From contig NZ_JAIJZW010000001.1 of the NCBI RefSeq assembly GCF_019753765.1, positions 592,565 to 656,564 on the forward strand: a stretch of 64,000 bases of DNA. Reading direction: 5' to 3'. The notes under the pieces are model-generated. The model saw nothing but the letters and a program-made list of their open reading frames with translations. It had not been told where the DNA came from and did no database searches. Within the stretch, counting starts at the first letter, position 1. Each line of letters opens with the position of its first letter. The position numbers and the translations under genes are program-made. This DNA comes from Microbacterium marinilacus (lineage in GTDB: Bacteria > Actinomycetota > Actinomycetes > Actinomycetales > Microbacteriaceae). Below are positions 34,244-41,118 of the stretch, piece after piece.

Positions 34244-34244
34244 G

Positions 34245-35579
34245 TCAGGCCGTCCGGGCCGTGGCCTGCGGCGCGCAGGCCAGCATGCGTTCCAGCGCCA
34301 GCCGCGCCGGGTCGGCGACGGCTCCCGGCACCTCGATCCGGTTGACGACGCGACCTGCGACGAGCTCCTCGAGGGTCCAGGCGAGGTACCCGGGATGGAT
34401 CCGGTACATGGTGGAGCACGGGCACACGACCGGATCGAGGCAGAAGACCGTGTGACGGGGATGCGCTGCCGCCAGGCGCTGGACGAGGTTGATCTCGGTG
34501 CCGATGGCGAAGACCGTCGGCTCGACGGCGTCCTCGATCGCGCGGCGGATGACGTCGGTGGATCCGGCCTCGTCGGCGGCGTCCACCACCGGCATCGGGC
34601 ACTCGGGATGCACGATGACCCTCACCCCGGGGTGCTCGGCGCGGGCCCGCTCGATCTGGTCCACCGTGAAACGTCGGTGCACCGAGCAGAAGCCGTGCCA
34701 CAGGATCACGCGGGCGTCCTGCAGCTGCTCCGACGACGACCCGCCGAGCGCGCGGTTCGGGTTCCACATCGGCATCGCCTCGAGCGGCACGCCCATGGCT
34801 TTGGCGGTGTTGCGGCCCAGGTGCTGGTCGGGGAAGAACAGCACGCGGCGACCGCGCGCGAAGGCCCACTCGAGCACGGTCCGGGCGTTCGACGACGTGC
34901 ACACGATGCCGCCGTGCCGGCCGACGAAGCCCTTGATCGCCGCCGACGAGTTCATGTACGTCACCGGCACGATCGGCACCAGGCCGTCCTCGCCGGGACG
35001 ATCGAGCGGCCCGTACACGTCCTCGAGCTGCTCCCAGCAGTCCTCGACCTGATCGATGTCGGCCATGTCCGCCATCGAGCAGCCGGCCGCGAGGTTCGGC
35101 AGGATCACCGCCTGCTCCCGTCCGGACAGCAGGTCCGCCGTCTCGGCCATGAAGTGCACGCCGCAGAAGACGATGGCCTCGGCCTCCGGATGCGCCTGGG
35201 CCGCCTTCGCGAGCTGGAACGAGTCGCCGACGTAGTCGGCATGCCGCACGACCTCGTCGCGCTGGTAGAAGTGGCCGAGCACGACCACCCGATCGCCGAG
35301 CACCCGCTTCGCCGCCGCGATCCTCGCGTGCAGCTCGCTCTCCGAGGCCTCGCGGTACTCGGTCGGCAGCACGCCCTGCCGGGGAGCGCCCGTCGGGATC
35401 ACGTCGCCCATCGATGCACCGGGGCCGTACCCGGGGGCGGCGTCGAACGTCCAGGGTGAGGCGGCGAGCTCGGTCGTGCACGTGCTGCCGCCCGCCGTCC
35501 CCGACACGATCGCCCGGATGCCGCGGTCCACCGACGCGACGACGGCGCGTGCGGGGAGTGTCGATGGGGAGGCGGTCAT
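34245..35579 (-). CDS. nadA: Quinolinate synthase NadA
   Basis: NadA condenses iminoaspartate with dihydroxyacetone phosphate into quinolinate. Cluster cysteines are visible in IVFCGVHFMAETA, in GIVCTSSNA, and in the CLDPVVCPCSTMYRIHP region. The VLGHFYQRDEVV start of the core and HPECPMPV are also family marks. At 444 residues it has an N-terminal extension of about 75 residues, as in other actinobacteria. The ATG at 35579 lies about 42 nt after the predicted transcription start. The operon nadA-nadB-nadC-nifS is tightly packed and is probably controlled by the upstream nrtR product. Confidence 0.95.
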   Translation of the reverse strand: MTASPSTLPARAVVASVDRGIRAIVSGTAGGSTCTTELAASPWTFDAAPGYGPGASMGDVIPTGAPRQGVLPTEYREASESELHARIAAAKRVLGDRVVVLGHFYQRDEVVRHADYVGDSFQLAKAAQAHPEAEAIVFCGVHFMAETADLLSGREQAVILPNLAAGCSMADMADIDQVEDCWEQLEDVYGPLDRPGEDGLVPIVPVTYMNSSAAIKGFVGRHGGIVCTSSNARTVLEWAFARGRRVLFFPDQHLGRNTAKAMGVPLEAMPMWNPNRALGGSSSEQLQDARVILWHGFCSVHRRFTVDQIERARAEHPGVRVIVHPECPMPVVDAADEAGSTDVIRRAIEDAVEPTVFAIGTEINLVQRLAAAHPRHTVFCLDPVVCPCSTMYRIHPGYLAWTLEELVAGRVVNRIEVPGAVADPARLALERMLACAPQATARTA

Positions 35580-35592
35580 GGTGCGCCCTCGC

Positions 35593-35656
35593 GTTCTGGT
35601 CGGCTCGACTTTTACTGCGTCGACGTCAGATTAAGTCGAACTGACCAGAACTGCAA
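35593..35656 (-). promoter_or_regulatory. nadA promoter inside a concentric dyad, likely NrtR operator
   Basis: On the minus strand, TTGCAG (-35, 35656-35651) and TAATCT (-10, 35633-35628) are 17 bp apart. Around them, three inverted-repeat tiers share one centre at 35622: GTTCTGGTC with GACCAGAAC (35593-35601, 35643-35651), TCGACTT with AAGTCGA (35605-35611, 35633-35639), and the almost perfect CTGCGTCGACGTCAG at 35615-35629. A bound dimer would block the -10 and the start point. Confidence 0.75.
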
Positions 35657-35692
35657 ACAGCGTGCGCCCGGACGTGCCCGCGCGAGCTCCGC

Positions 35693-35772
35693 GAGTGCCA
35701 TATGGCACTCACGCCGCATCGCCGAGTGCCATATGGCACTCACGCCGGATGGCCGAGTGCCATATGGCACTC
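35693..35772. repeat. Array of three palindromes on a 31 bp period (cluster B)
   Basis: Three perfect copies of GAGTGCCATATGGCACTC lie at 35693-35710, 35724-35741 and 35755-35772. The 13 bp spacers are alike (ACGCCGCATCGCC and ACGCCGGATGGCC). The period is exactly 31 bp. The array sits between the nrtR stop and the nadA promoter and repeats the arrangement of cluster A at 10456-10535. Confidence 0.96.
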
Positions 35773-35802
35773 AGCTCGGCCGGATGGGCGACGGGGTGGC
35801 GG

Positions 35803-36501
35803 TCAGGCCTCGAGCGGCCCGAGCGTCTCCACCTCGGCGTCGGCGTTGTAGCGATAGAGGCGTGCCGGGCGGTGCTTGCCCGTGCGGAACGACTCGGTCG
35901 GCACGAGCTCCTCGGACCCTTCGAGCAGGCGGCGGAAGTTCGACGGGTCCAGCCGTCGGCCCAGCACGGTCTCGTACACCTCGCGCAGCTCGGTCAGGGT
36001 GAACTCGTCGGGCAGCAGGCCCGCGGCGATGCGGCTGTAGCCGACCTTGTTGCGCAGTCGCCAGAGCGCGTACCCCGCGATGTGGTTGTGGTCGAACGCG
36101 AGCGCGGGAAGGTCGTCGACGTCGAACCACTCGACGTTCTCCGGCGCGCCCGCCACGGCGCGCTGGGCGTCGACCAGGTCGGAGCGCAGCAGCGCCCAGT
36201 AGACGACCGAGACCACCCGGGTGGGCGAGCGGTCGACGTCGCCGAACGTGTAGAGCTGCTCGAGATAGCTGGGGGTGAGCGCCGTCGTCTCGGCGAGCGT
36301 GCGCGCGGCTGCGTCGTCGAGCCCCTCCGTCGTGCCCGGCCATCCGCCGGGCAGCGCCCACATGCCCTCGTGAGGCGCGCGGGTCCGCCTGACCAGCGGG
36401 ATCATCAGCCGGTCGGCGTCCGGGTCCGAGCGCAGCGAGAAGATCACGGCGGACACGGCCACGCGGATCGCGTCACCGGGGCCGGGGCTGAGCTGGCTCA
36501 C
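35803..36501 (-). CDS. nrtR: NrtR, NUDIX-related transcriptional regulator of NAD metabolism
   Basis: The 232-residue protein has a NUDIX-fold domain (about 10-145) and a C-terminal winged helix (about 150-225, with FTLTELREVYETVLGRRLDP and SNFRRLLEGSEELV). The NUDIX box region (52-75, GWPGTTEGLDDAAARTLAETT) lacks the catalytic REUXEE glutamates, as expected for regulators that bind ADP-ribose without hydrolysing it. NrtR proteins repress NAD biosynthesis genes until ADP-ribose or related signals release them. The gene lies directly upstream of nadABC on the same strand, with the likely operator between. Start ATG 36501. Confidence 0.88.
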   Translation of the reverse strand: MSQLSPGPGDAIRVAVSAVIFSLRSDPDADRLMIPLVRRTRAPHEGMWALPGGWPGTTEGLDDAAARTLAETTALTPSYLEQLYTFGDVDRSPTRVVSVVYWALLRSDLVDAQRAVAGAPENVEWFDVDDLPALAFDHNHIAGYALWRLRNKVGYSRIAAGLLPDEFTLTELREVYETVLGRRLDPSNFRRLLEGSEELVPTESFRTGKHRPARLYRYNADAEVETLGPLEA

Positions 36502-36580
36502 GTCGTCGAGCCTATTCGCTCGGCCCGCGCCCGCCGAGGCGACCCGCGCGAAGGGTCGCGCCGCGCCGGGCCTCCGTCAT

Positions 36581-36623
36581 TTGACTTTGCTCAACCAAGA
36601 GGACGACAGTTGAGATATGTCAA
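36581..36623 (+). promoter_or_regulatory. DHA2 exporter promoter with two-tier dyad
   Basis: TTGAC-N4-CTCAAC (36581-36595) is mirrored by GTTGAG-N4-GTCAA (36609-36623), with both tiers centred at 36602. The dyad covers a TTGACT -35 (36581-36586), a GACAGT -10 (36605-36610, 18 bp away) and the first two codons of the exporter gene at 36617. A repressor dimer pair would fully hide the promoter. No adjacent regulator other than nrtR is seen. Confidence 0.7.
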
Positions 36624-38395
36624 CGGAACCTGCGCGCCCTGCCACGTCCTCGACCCCGACGATGCGCCCGGCGCAGGTGCTGCAGGCGATCTCGGGCCTG
36701 ATGGCCGCGATGTTCGTCGTGCTCGTCTCGTCGACCGTCGTCGCGACGCCCATGCCGCGGATCATGTCCGATCTGAACGGCACCAACACCGAGTACACGT
36801 GGGTGCTCGTCGCCGCGTTCCTCTCGATGACCGTCAGCACGCCGATCTGGGGCAAGCTCGCCGACATCTTCAACCGCAAGCTCCTGCTGCAGCTGGCGCT
36901 GGCGATCTTCACCGTCGCCACCGTCGCCGCGGGCTTCGCCGGCCAGATCGGCGGCGCGACGCACGAGGGAGGCGCGTCGTGGCTGATCGGCTGGCGCTTC
37001 GTCCAGGCCCTCGGCACCGGTGGCCTGATGGCGCTCGGTCAGGTCGTGATCGCCGACATCATCAGCCCGCGCGAGCGCGGCAAGTACATGGGCATCATGG
37101 GCGCGGTGATGGCCGTCGGCCAGATCGGCGGGCCCCTGCTCGGCGGCGTGATCGCCGACAGCTGGGGCTGGGAATGGTGCTTCTTCGTCTGCGCGCCGAT
37201 CGCGGTCGTGGCGTTCGTGATGATCCAGGCGACCCTGCACGTCTCCGACATCCGCCGCAAGGTGAAGATCGATTACCTCGGCGCCGGGCTGATCGTGTCC
37301 GGCATCAGCATCCTGCTGATCTGGATCAGCCTCGGAGGCAAGACCGAGGACACCGGCGGGTTCCCGTGGGACTCCACCAACAGCATCGTCCTGGTGAGCA
37401 TCGGCGCCGTGCTGACGATCGCGGCGATCGTGACGGAGTTCCTCGTCGAGGAGCCGATCATCCCGGTGCGGCTCTTCGCCCAGCGGACCTTCGCCCTCGC
37501 CTCGGTCGCGTCCGTGGCGGTCGGCGTGACGATGTTCGGCACCTCGGTGTTCCTCAGCCAGTACCTGCAGTTCGCGCGCGGGCTCACCCCGACCGACTCC
37601 GGGCTCGCGACGATCCCCATGGTGATCGGCTCGATGGCGGGCGCCGTCGGCGTGGGGCAGGCGATCTCGCGCACCGGTCGGTGGAAGCCGTTCGTGATCG
37701 GCGGGTCGGTCGCGCTGCTCGCGGGCCTCGCGCTGATGTCCCGCATCCACTACGACACCGACATCTGGTCGGTCTGGCTCAACATGTTCCTGCTGGGCCT
37801 CGGGTCGGGCGTGCTGATGCAGAACCTCGTGCTGGTCACCCAGAACTCGCTGCCGGCCACGCAGCTCGGCGCCGGCAGCGGCGCGGTGACGTTCTTCCGC
37901 AGCCTCGGCGGCACGGTGGGCGTGTCCGTCCTCGGCTCGGTGCTCGGCGCCCAGGTGGGCGACCGGATCAAGGACGGCCTGAGCGCGCTCCTGGAGAAGA
38001 TCGACCCGACGCTGCAGGTGCCGTCGCTGCTGGTGGACAACCCGGACTGCGCCGACAGCGTGGACGCCCTGGGCACCGGCGCGGTGCCGGCCGTCGGCCA
38101 GCTGTGCGAGCCCGTCCGCACGGTCGTCGAGAGCAGCTACGGCGACTCGATCGCCTTCCTGTTCCTGCTGGTGGTGCCCCTCGCGATCGTCACGTTCCTC
38201 TGCGTGTGCTTCCTGCCCAACCTTCCGCTGTCGCGCAAGACCGCGGCCGAGCAGATCGAGGAGGAGCTGGGCGCCGAGCTCGCCGCGCTCGAGCCGGCCG
38301 AGCGCGGCGGCGAGGGGTTCCGAGAGCTCGTGGAGACCGGGCAGATCGTCCTTCCCGAGCAGACCGGCACCGGCAAGCGCGGCGATCGGCGCTGA
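36617..38395 (+). CDS. DHA2-family multidrug exporter (14 helices)
   Basis: The 592-residue transporter has about 14 helices, with a long C-terminal cytoplasmic tail (about 540-592, acidic). Motif A-like GKLADIFNRK is at residues 78-87, and motif C appears as GQIGGPLLGGVIADSWGW. An extracellular loop before the last helix includes DNPDCADSV and GQLCEPVR, so two cysteines could pair. It would export drugs or a metabolite. Its ATG at 36617 is inside the operator dyad and 6 nt from the -10, a leaderless arrangement. It is divergent from nrtR, with a short shared intergenic region. Confidence 0.9.
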   Translation: MSTEPARPATSSTPTMRPAQVLQAISGLMAAMFVVLVSSTVVATPMPRIMSDLNGTNTEYTWVLVAAFLSMTVSTPIWGKLADIFNRKLLLQLALAIFTVATVAAGFAGQIGGATHEGGASWLIGWRFVQALGTGGLMALGQVVIADIISPRERGKYMGIMGAVMAVGQIGGPLLGGVIADSWGWEWCFFVCAPIAVVAFVMIQATLHVSDIRRKVKIDYLGAGLIVSGISILLIWISLGGKTEDTGGFPWDSTNSIVLVSIGAVLTIAAIVTEFLVEEPIIPVRLFAQRTFALASVASVAVGVTMFGTSVFLSQYLQFARGLTPTDSGLATIPMVIGSMAGAVGVGQAISRTGRWKPFVIGGSVALLAGLALMSRIHYDTDIWSVWLNMFLLGLGSGVLMQNLVLVTQNSLPATQLGAGSGAVTFFRSLGGTVGVSVLGSVLGAQVGDRIKDGLSALLEKIDPTLQVPSLLVDNPDCADSVDALGTGAVPAVGQLCEPVRTVVESSYGDSIAFLFLLVVPLAIVTFLCVCFLPNLPLSRKTAAEQIEEELGAELAALEPAERGGEGFRELVETGQIVLPEQTGTGKRGDRR

Positions 38396-38410
38396 CCGGC
38401 CGCGGGCCGG
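38396..38410. terminator. Short GC hairpin between convergent genes
   Basis: CCGGCC and GGCCGG pair around GCG in the 15 bp between the exporter stop and the convergent excalibur-protein stop. The stem is short but its position fits a shared terminator. Confidence 0.5.
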
Positions 38411-38986
38411 CTACTCGCAGGCGATGCCGTCCTTGTCGCGGTCGAGCTTCAGCGCGTAGCCGGGCTCGCCGCGGTAGATCGGAGTGACGCCGGCCCGGTG
38501 GGCCGCCGTGCAGTTCGCATACCGCCCGGTCGCGACCGCCGCGATGGTGCGCCCGGCTGAGGTGCGGGACGTCGAGGCGTAGCCGGCCTTCGTTCCCGTC
38601 ACCTTCACGGAGAGCTTCTTGCCCGCGTCCGCCTTGACGGGCGTGTACGTCGGCTTCGTCGCTCCGCCGATCGCCTTGCCGTTGCGCAGCCACTGGTAGG
38701 TCAGCCGTGTCCCGGACGTCCACGATCCCGGCTTCGCCGTGATCCGCTGGCCGACCTTGGACCTGCCCGAGAGCTTCGGCGTCGACGACGTCAGCTTCTT
38801 CTTCGCGGCGGCGACGGCGGCGCCGGTCGAGACGAGCTCCTGTGTCGTCACGTGCGTCGGGGCCTGTGCGGCGCTCGTCGCCGCCTGGGCGCCGGTCGCA
38901 CCGAGGGGTGACAGCGAGATGACCGCGGCGACGGCGATCGCGATGCGTGCGGACCGGGCGCGCCGAACGGGGGCGGCTGTGCTCAT
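38411..38986 (-). CDS. Secreted excalibur-domain protein
   Basis: This 191-residue exported protein has a signal peptide (residues 1-36, cleavage likely after AQA), a linker, one Ig-like wall-protein repeat at about 70-150 (KLSGRSKVGQRITAKPGSW, LTYQWLRNGKAIGGA, LSVKVTGTKAGY) and a C-terminal excalibur motif, LDRDKDGIACE, with the pairing cysteine in YANCTAAH. Excalibur motifs bind calcium. It is likely to be cell-wall or secreted. A TATGCT box near 39130-39125 may be its -10. A second excalibur protein is encoded at 18994. Confidence 0.82.
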   Translation of the reverse strand: MSTAAPVRRARSARIAIAVAAVISLSPLGATGAQAATSAAQAPTHVTTQELVSTGAAVAAAKKKLTSSTPKLSGRSKVGQRITAKPGSWTSGTRLTYQWLRNGKAIGGATKPTYTPVKADAGKKLSVKVTGTKAGYASTSRTSAGRTIAAVATGRYANCTAAHRAGVTPIYRGEPGYALKLDRDKDGIACE

Positions 38987-39297
38987 GGTTCCTCTTCCGT
39001 GGGGCGCCCGCGCGTCGGCGCGAGCGAGTGCGCGGGCGCTGCGGCGAGGCGATGACCGCCCCGTCTCCCCGGCGTCGTCGCCGGAGACCTGCCGCGTGGC
39101 CCGCTTTCCCGCGTCGGCGGCAAGAGCATAGCGTCGTCACCGCCCTGCCGCGGGACACGCTCCCGCTGGTCGGACGCCGAGAGCGGCGCGCCGCCCGGCT
39201 CGGCCTCTTCGCGACGGGTGTCGGGGGCGATAGGCTGGCGCGAGCACCGCGCGCTTCCGATGGCGTGGCACAACCGAATACGGCCCCATGACCCGCA
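38987..39297. other. Intergenic region upstream of the glycine riboswitch
   Basis: I see no gene here. Two promoter boxes can be proposed: TATGCT on the minus strand at 39130-39125 for the excalibur protein, and TAGGCT on the plus strand at 39231-39236 for the riboswitch-gcv transcript. Neither has a clear -35. The remainder is GC-rich sequence without recognisable repeats. Confidence 0.5.
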
Positions 39298-39545
39298 CGG
39301 GAGAGTCGCCGGGCGCACGGACCGCACGCAGTGCGATCACCGGGTGCGACGGCGACACCGAAGGAGCAAGCCTCCCCGCCAATCTCTCAGGTGCACGTAC
39401 CGTGCGGCTCACCTGACTGCCGTCAGCTGAGATGTCAGGGCCACTCTGGAAAGCGGAGCCCACGCTCCCGCCGACGGTGAAAGACGAAAGCACCCTTCTC
39501 GATCGAAGGGCAGCGCGCCGAAGCTCTCAGGTCCATGACAGAGGG
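39298..39545 (+). promoter_or_regulatory. Tandem glycine riboswitch
   Basis: Two glycine aptamers lie in tandem before gcvT. The first has GGGAGAG at 39299-39305, the ACACCGAAGGAGCAAGCC core, and the closing AATCTCTCAGG near 39381-39391. The second begins with CTCTGGAAAGCGG near 39444 and has ACGGTGAAAGACGAAAGCACC (39474-39494, in parts), GCGCCGAAG and CTCTCAGG near 39524-39531. The following region to the start codon can form a hairpin with CCCGGG arms, which may be the expression platform controlling ribosome access. Family knowledge: glycine binding turns on glycine-cleavage genes. Confidence 0.92.
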
Positions 39546-39592
39546 GGAGTTCTTCCCGGGTCTCATCCGAGCCCCGGGTGCGAGGAGAACTC

Positions 39593-40735
39593 ATGGATCC
39601 ACTCGGTCTCACAGGAGACGTGCCCCCCGACGCCGGCGACGAGCCGCGCGACACGCCGCTGCGCGGCGAGCACGAGGCGCTCGGCGCCGCGTTCACCGAC
39701 TTCGGCGGCTGGATGATGCCCGTCCGCTACACCTCCGACCTCGCCGAGCACCACGCCGTTCGGCAGGCCTCGGGCCTGTTCGACATCTCGCACATGGGCG
39801 AGATCCTCGTCGAGGGCCCGGGAGCGGGCGCGTTCCTCGACCACGCCCTCGCGGGCATCGCGTCCGCGGTCGCGGTCGGCAAGGCGAAGTACACGATGGT
39901 GCTCGCTGAGGACGGCGGGATCATCGACGACCTGATCGTCTACCGGCTGCAGGACGAGCAGTACCTCGTGATCGCCAACGCCGGCAACCGCGAGAGCGTC
40001 GCGCGCGTGCTGACCGACCGCGTCGCCGGGTTCGACGCGACCGTCGAGGACCAGAGCGACGACTACGCGCTGGTCGCCCTGCAGGGCCCCGCGGCCGCGC
40101 GCATCCTGGCCGAGACCGCGGGCGTGGACGAGCTCACCCGTCCACTCGACGAGATCCGCAACTACGCCTGGGGCGCCGCCGCGTTCCGGGGCGAGCCGCT
40201 GCTGATCGCGCGCACCGGGTACACCGGCGAGGACGGCTTCGAGCTGCTGGTGCCGGTCTCCGCGGCCGCCGCGCTGTGGCGCGCGCTGCTCGAGGCGGGC
40301 GAGCCGAACGGCCTCGTGCCGGCGGGGCTCGCCGCGCGAGACACCCTGCGACTGGAGGCCGGGATGCCGCTCTACGGCCACGAGCTCTCCCGCGACGTCG
40401 TGCCCGCCCAGGCCGGCCTCGGCCGGGTCGTCCCGGCGGGCAAGTCCGACTTCGTCGGGGTCGCCGCCACCGAGCCGCGCCCCGACGCCCCGGTGCTCAT
40501 CGGCCTGACCGCCGACGGCCGCCGCGCCGGGCGTGCCGGTTACGGCGTGTACCGCGGGGATGCCCTCGTCGGAGAGATCACGAGCGGCGCGCTCAGCCCG
40601 ACCCTGGGCCACCCCATCGCCATGGCGTTCGTGCAGCCTGCCGCCGCCGACGCCCCCGACCTGACCATCGACGTCCGCGGCACGCGCATCCCGGCCGCCG
40701 TCACCGCCCTGCCGTTCTACCGGAGGAACTCATGA
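39593..40735 (+). CDS. gcvT: Glycine cleavage system T protein (aminomethyltransferase)
   Basis: GcvT moves the methylene carbon from the H protein to tetrahydrofolate and releases ammonia. The 380 residues show the family folate-binding pattern: [12 protein letters not shown], then [12 protein letters not shown], the [20 protein letters not shown] stretch, and [12 protein letters not shown] with the conserved acidic residue. I chose ATG 39593, with AGGAGA about 5 nt upstream. The in-frame GTG at 39578 is rejected because this site would then lie inside the coding region. The gene follows the tandem glycine riboswitch and is coupled to gcvH by an ATGA overlap. Confidence 0.95.
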   Translation: MDPLGLTGDVPPDAGDEPRDTPLRGEHEALGAAFTDFGGWMMPVRYTSDLAEHHAVRQASGLFDISHMGEILVEGPGAGAFLDHALAGIASAVAVGKAKYTMVLAEDGGIIDDLIVYRLQDEQYLVIANAGNRESVARVLTDRVAGFDATVEDQSDDYALVALQGPAAARILAETAGVDELTRPLDEIRNYAWGAAAFRGEPLLIARTGYTGEDGFELLVPVSAAAALWRALLEAGEPNGLVPAGLAARDTLRLEAGMPLYGHELSRDVVPAQAGLGRVVPAGKSDFVGVAATEPRPDAPVLIGLTADGRRAGRAGYGVYRGDALVGEITSGALSPTLGHPIAMAFVQPAAADAPDLTIDVRGTRIPAAVTALPFYRRNS

Positions 40736-41118
40736 CCGATCTCACCGCCCTCAAGTACACCGCCGAGCACGAGTGGGTCGCCCTCGGCTCCGACGCCGGC
40801 GAGACGATCGCCACGGTCGGGGTGACCGACTTCGCGGCCGACCAGCTGGGCGACGTCGTCTACGTCGACCTGCCCGCCGTCGGCAGCACCATCACCGCCG
40901 GACAGGTGTTCGGCGAGATCGAGTCCACCAAGTCGGTCTCCGAGCTCTACGCGCCCGCCACCGGCGAGGTGGTCGAGGTCAACGCCGACGTGGACGCCGA
41001 TCCCGGACTGGTCAACAGCGACGCGTTCGGCGCGTGGCTCATCCGGGTGCGCCTCGCGGAGGAGCCGGGCGACCTGCTCGACCGCGACGCGTACGTCGCT
41101 CTGACGGGACAGGCATGA
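40732..41118 (+). CDS. gcvH: Glycine cleavage system H protein
   Basis: GcvH is the lipoyl carrier that shuttles the aminomethyl group between P, T and L proteins. The 128 residues include [11 protein letters not shown] at the start, GDVVYVDLP, the lipoylation site K64 in [12 protein letters not shown], and [12 protein letters not shown]. Its ATG overlaps the gcvT stop, and its end overlaps the gcvP start. The gene for the L protein (dihydrolipoyl dehydrogenase) is not in this window. Confidence 0.96.
   Translation: MTDLTALKYTAEHEWVALGSDAGETIATVGVTDFAADQLGDVVYVDLPAVGSTITAGQVFGEIESTKSVSELYAPATGEVVEVNADVDADPGLVNSDAFGAWLIRVRLAEEPGDLLDRDAYVALTGQA

Noticed and set aside
35803..36501. Active ADP-ribose pyrophosphatase
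   Set aside because: The catalytic glutamates of the NUDIX box are missing and a winged-helix domain follows. Position next to nadA fits the regulator NrtR.
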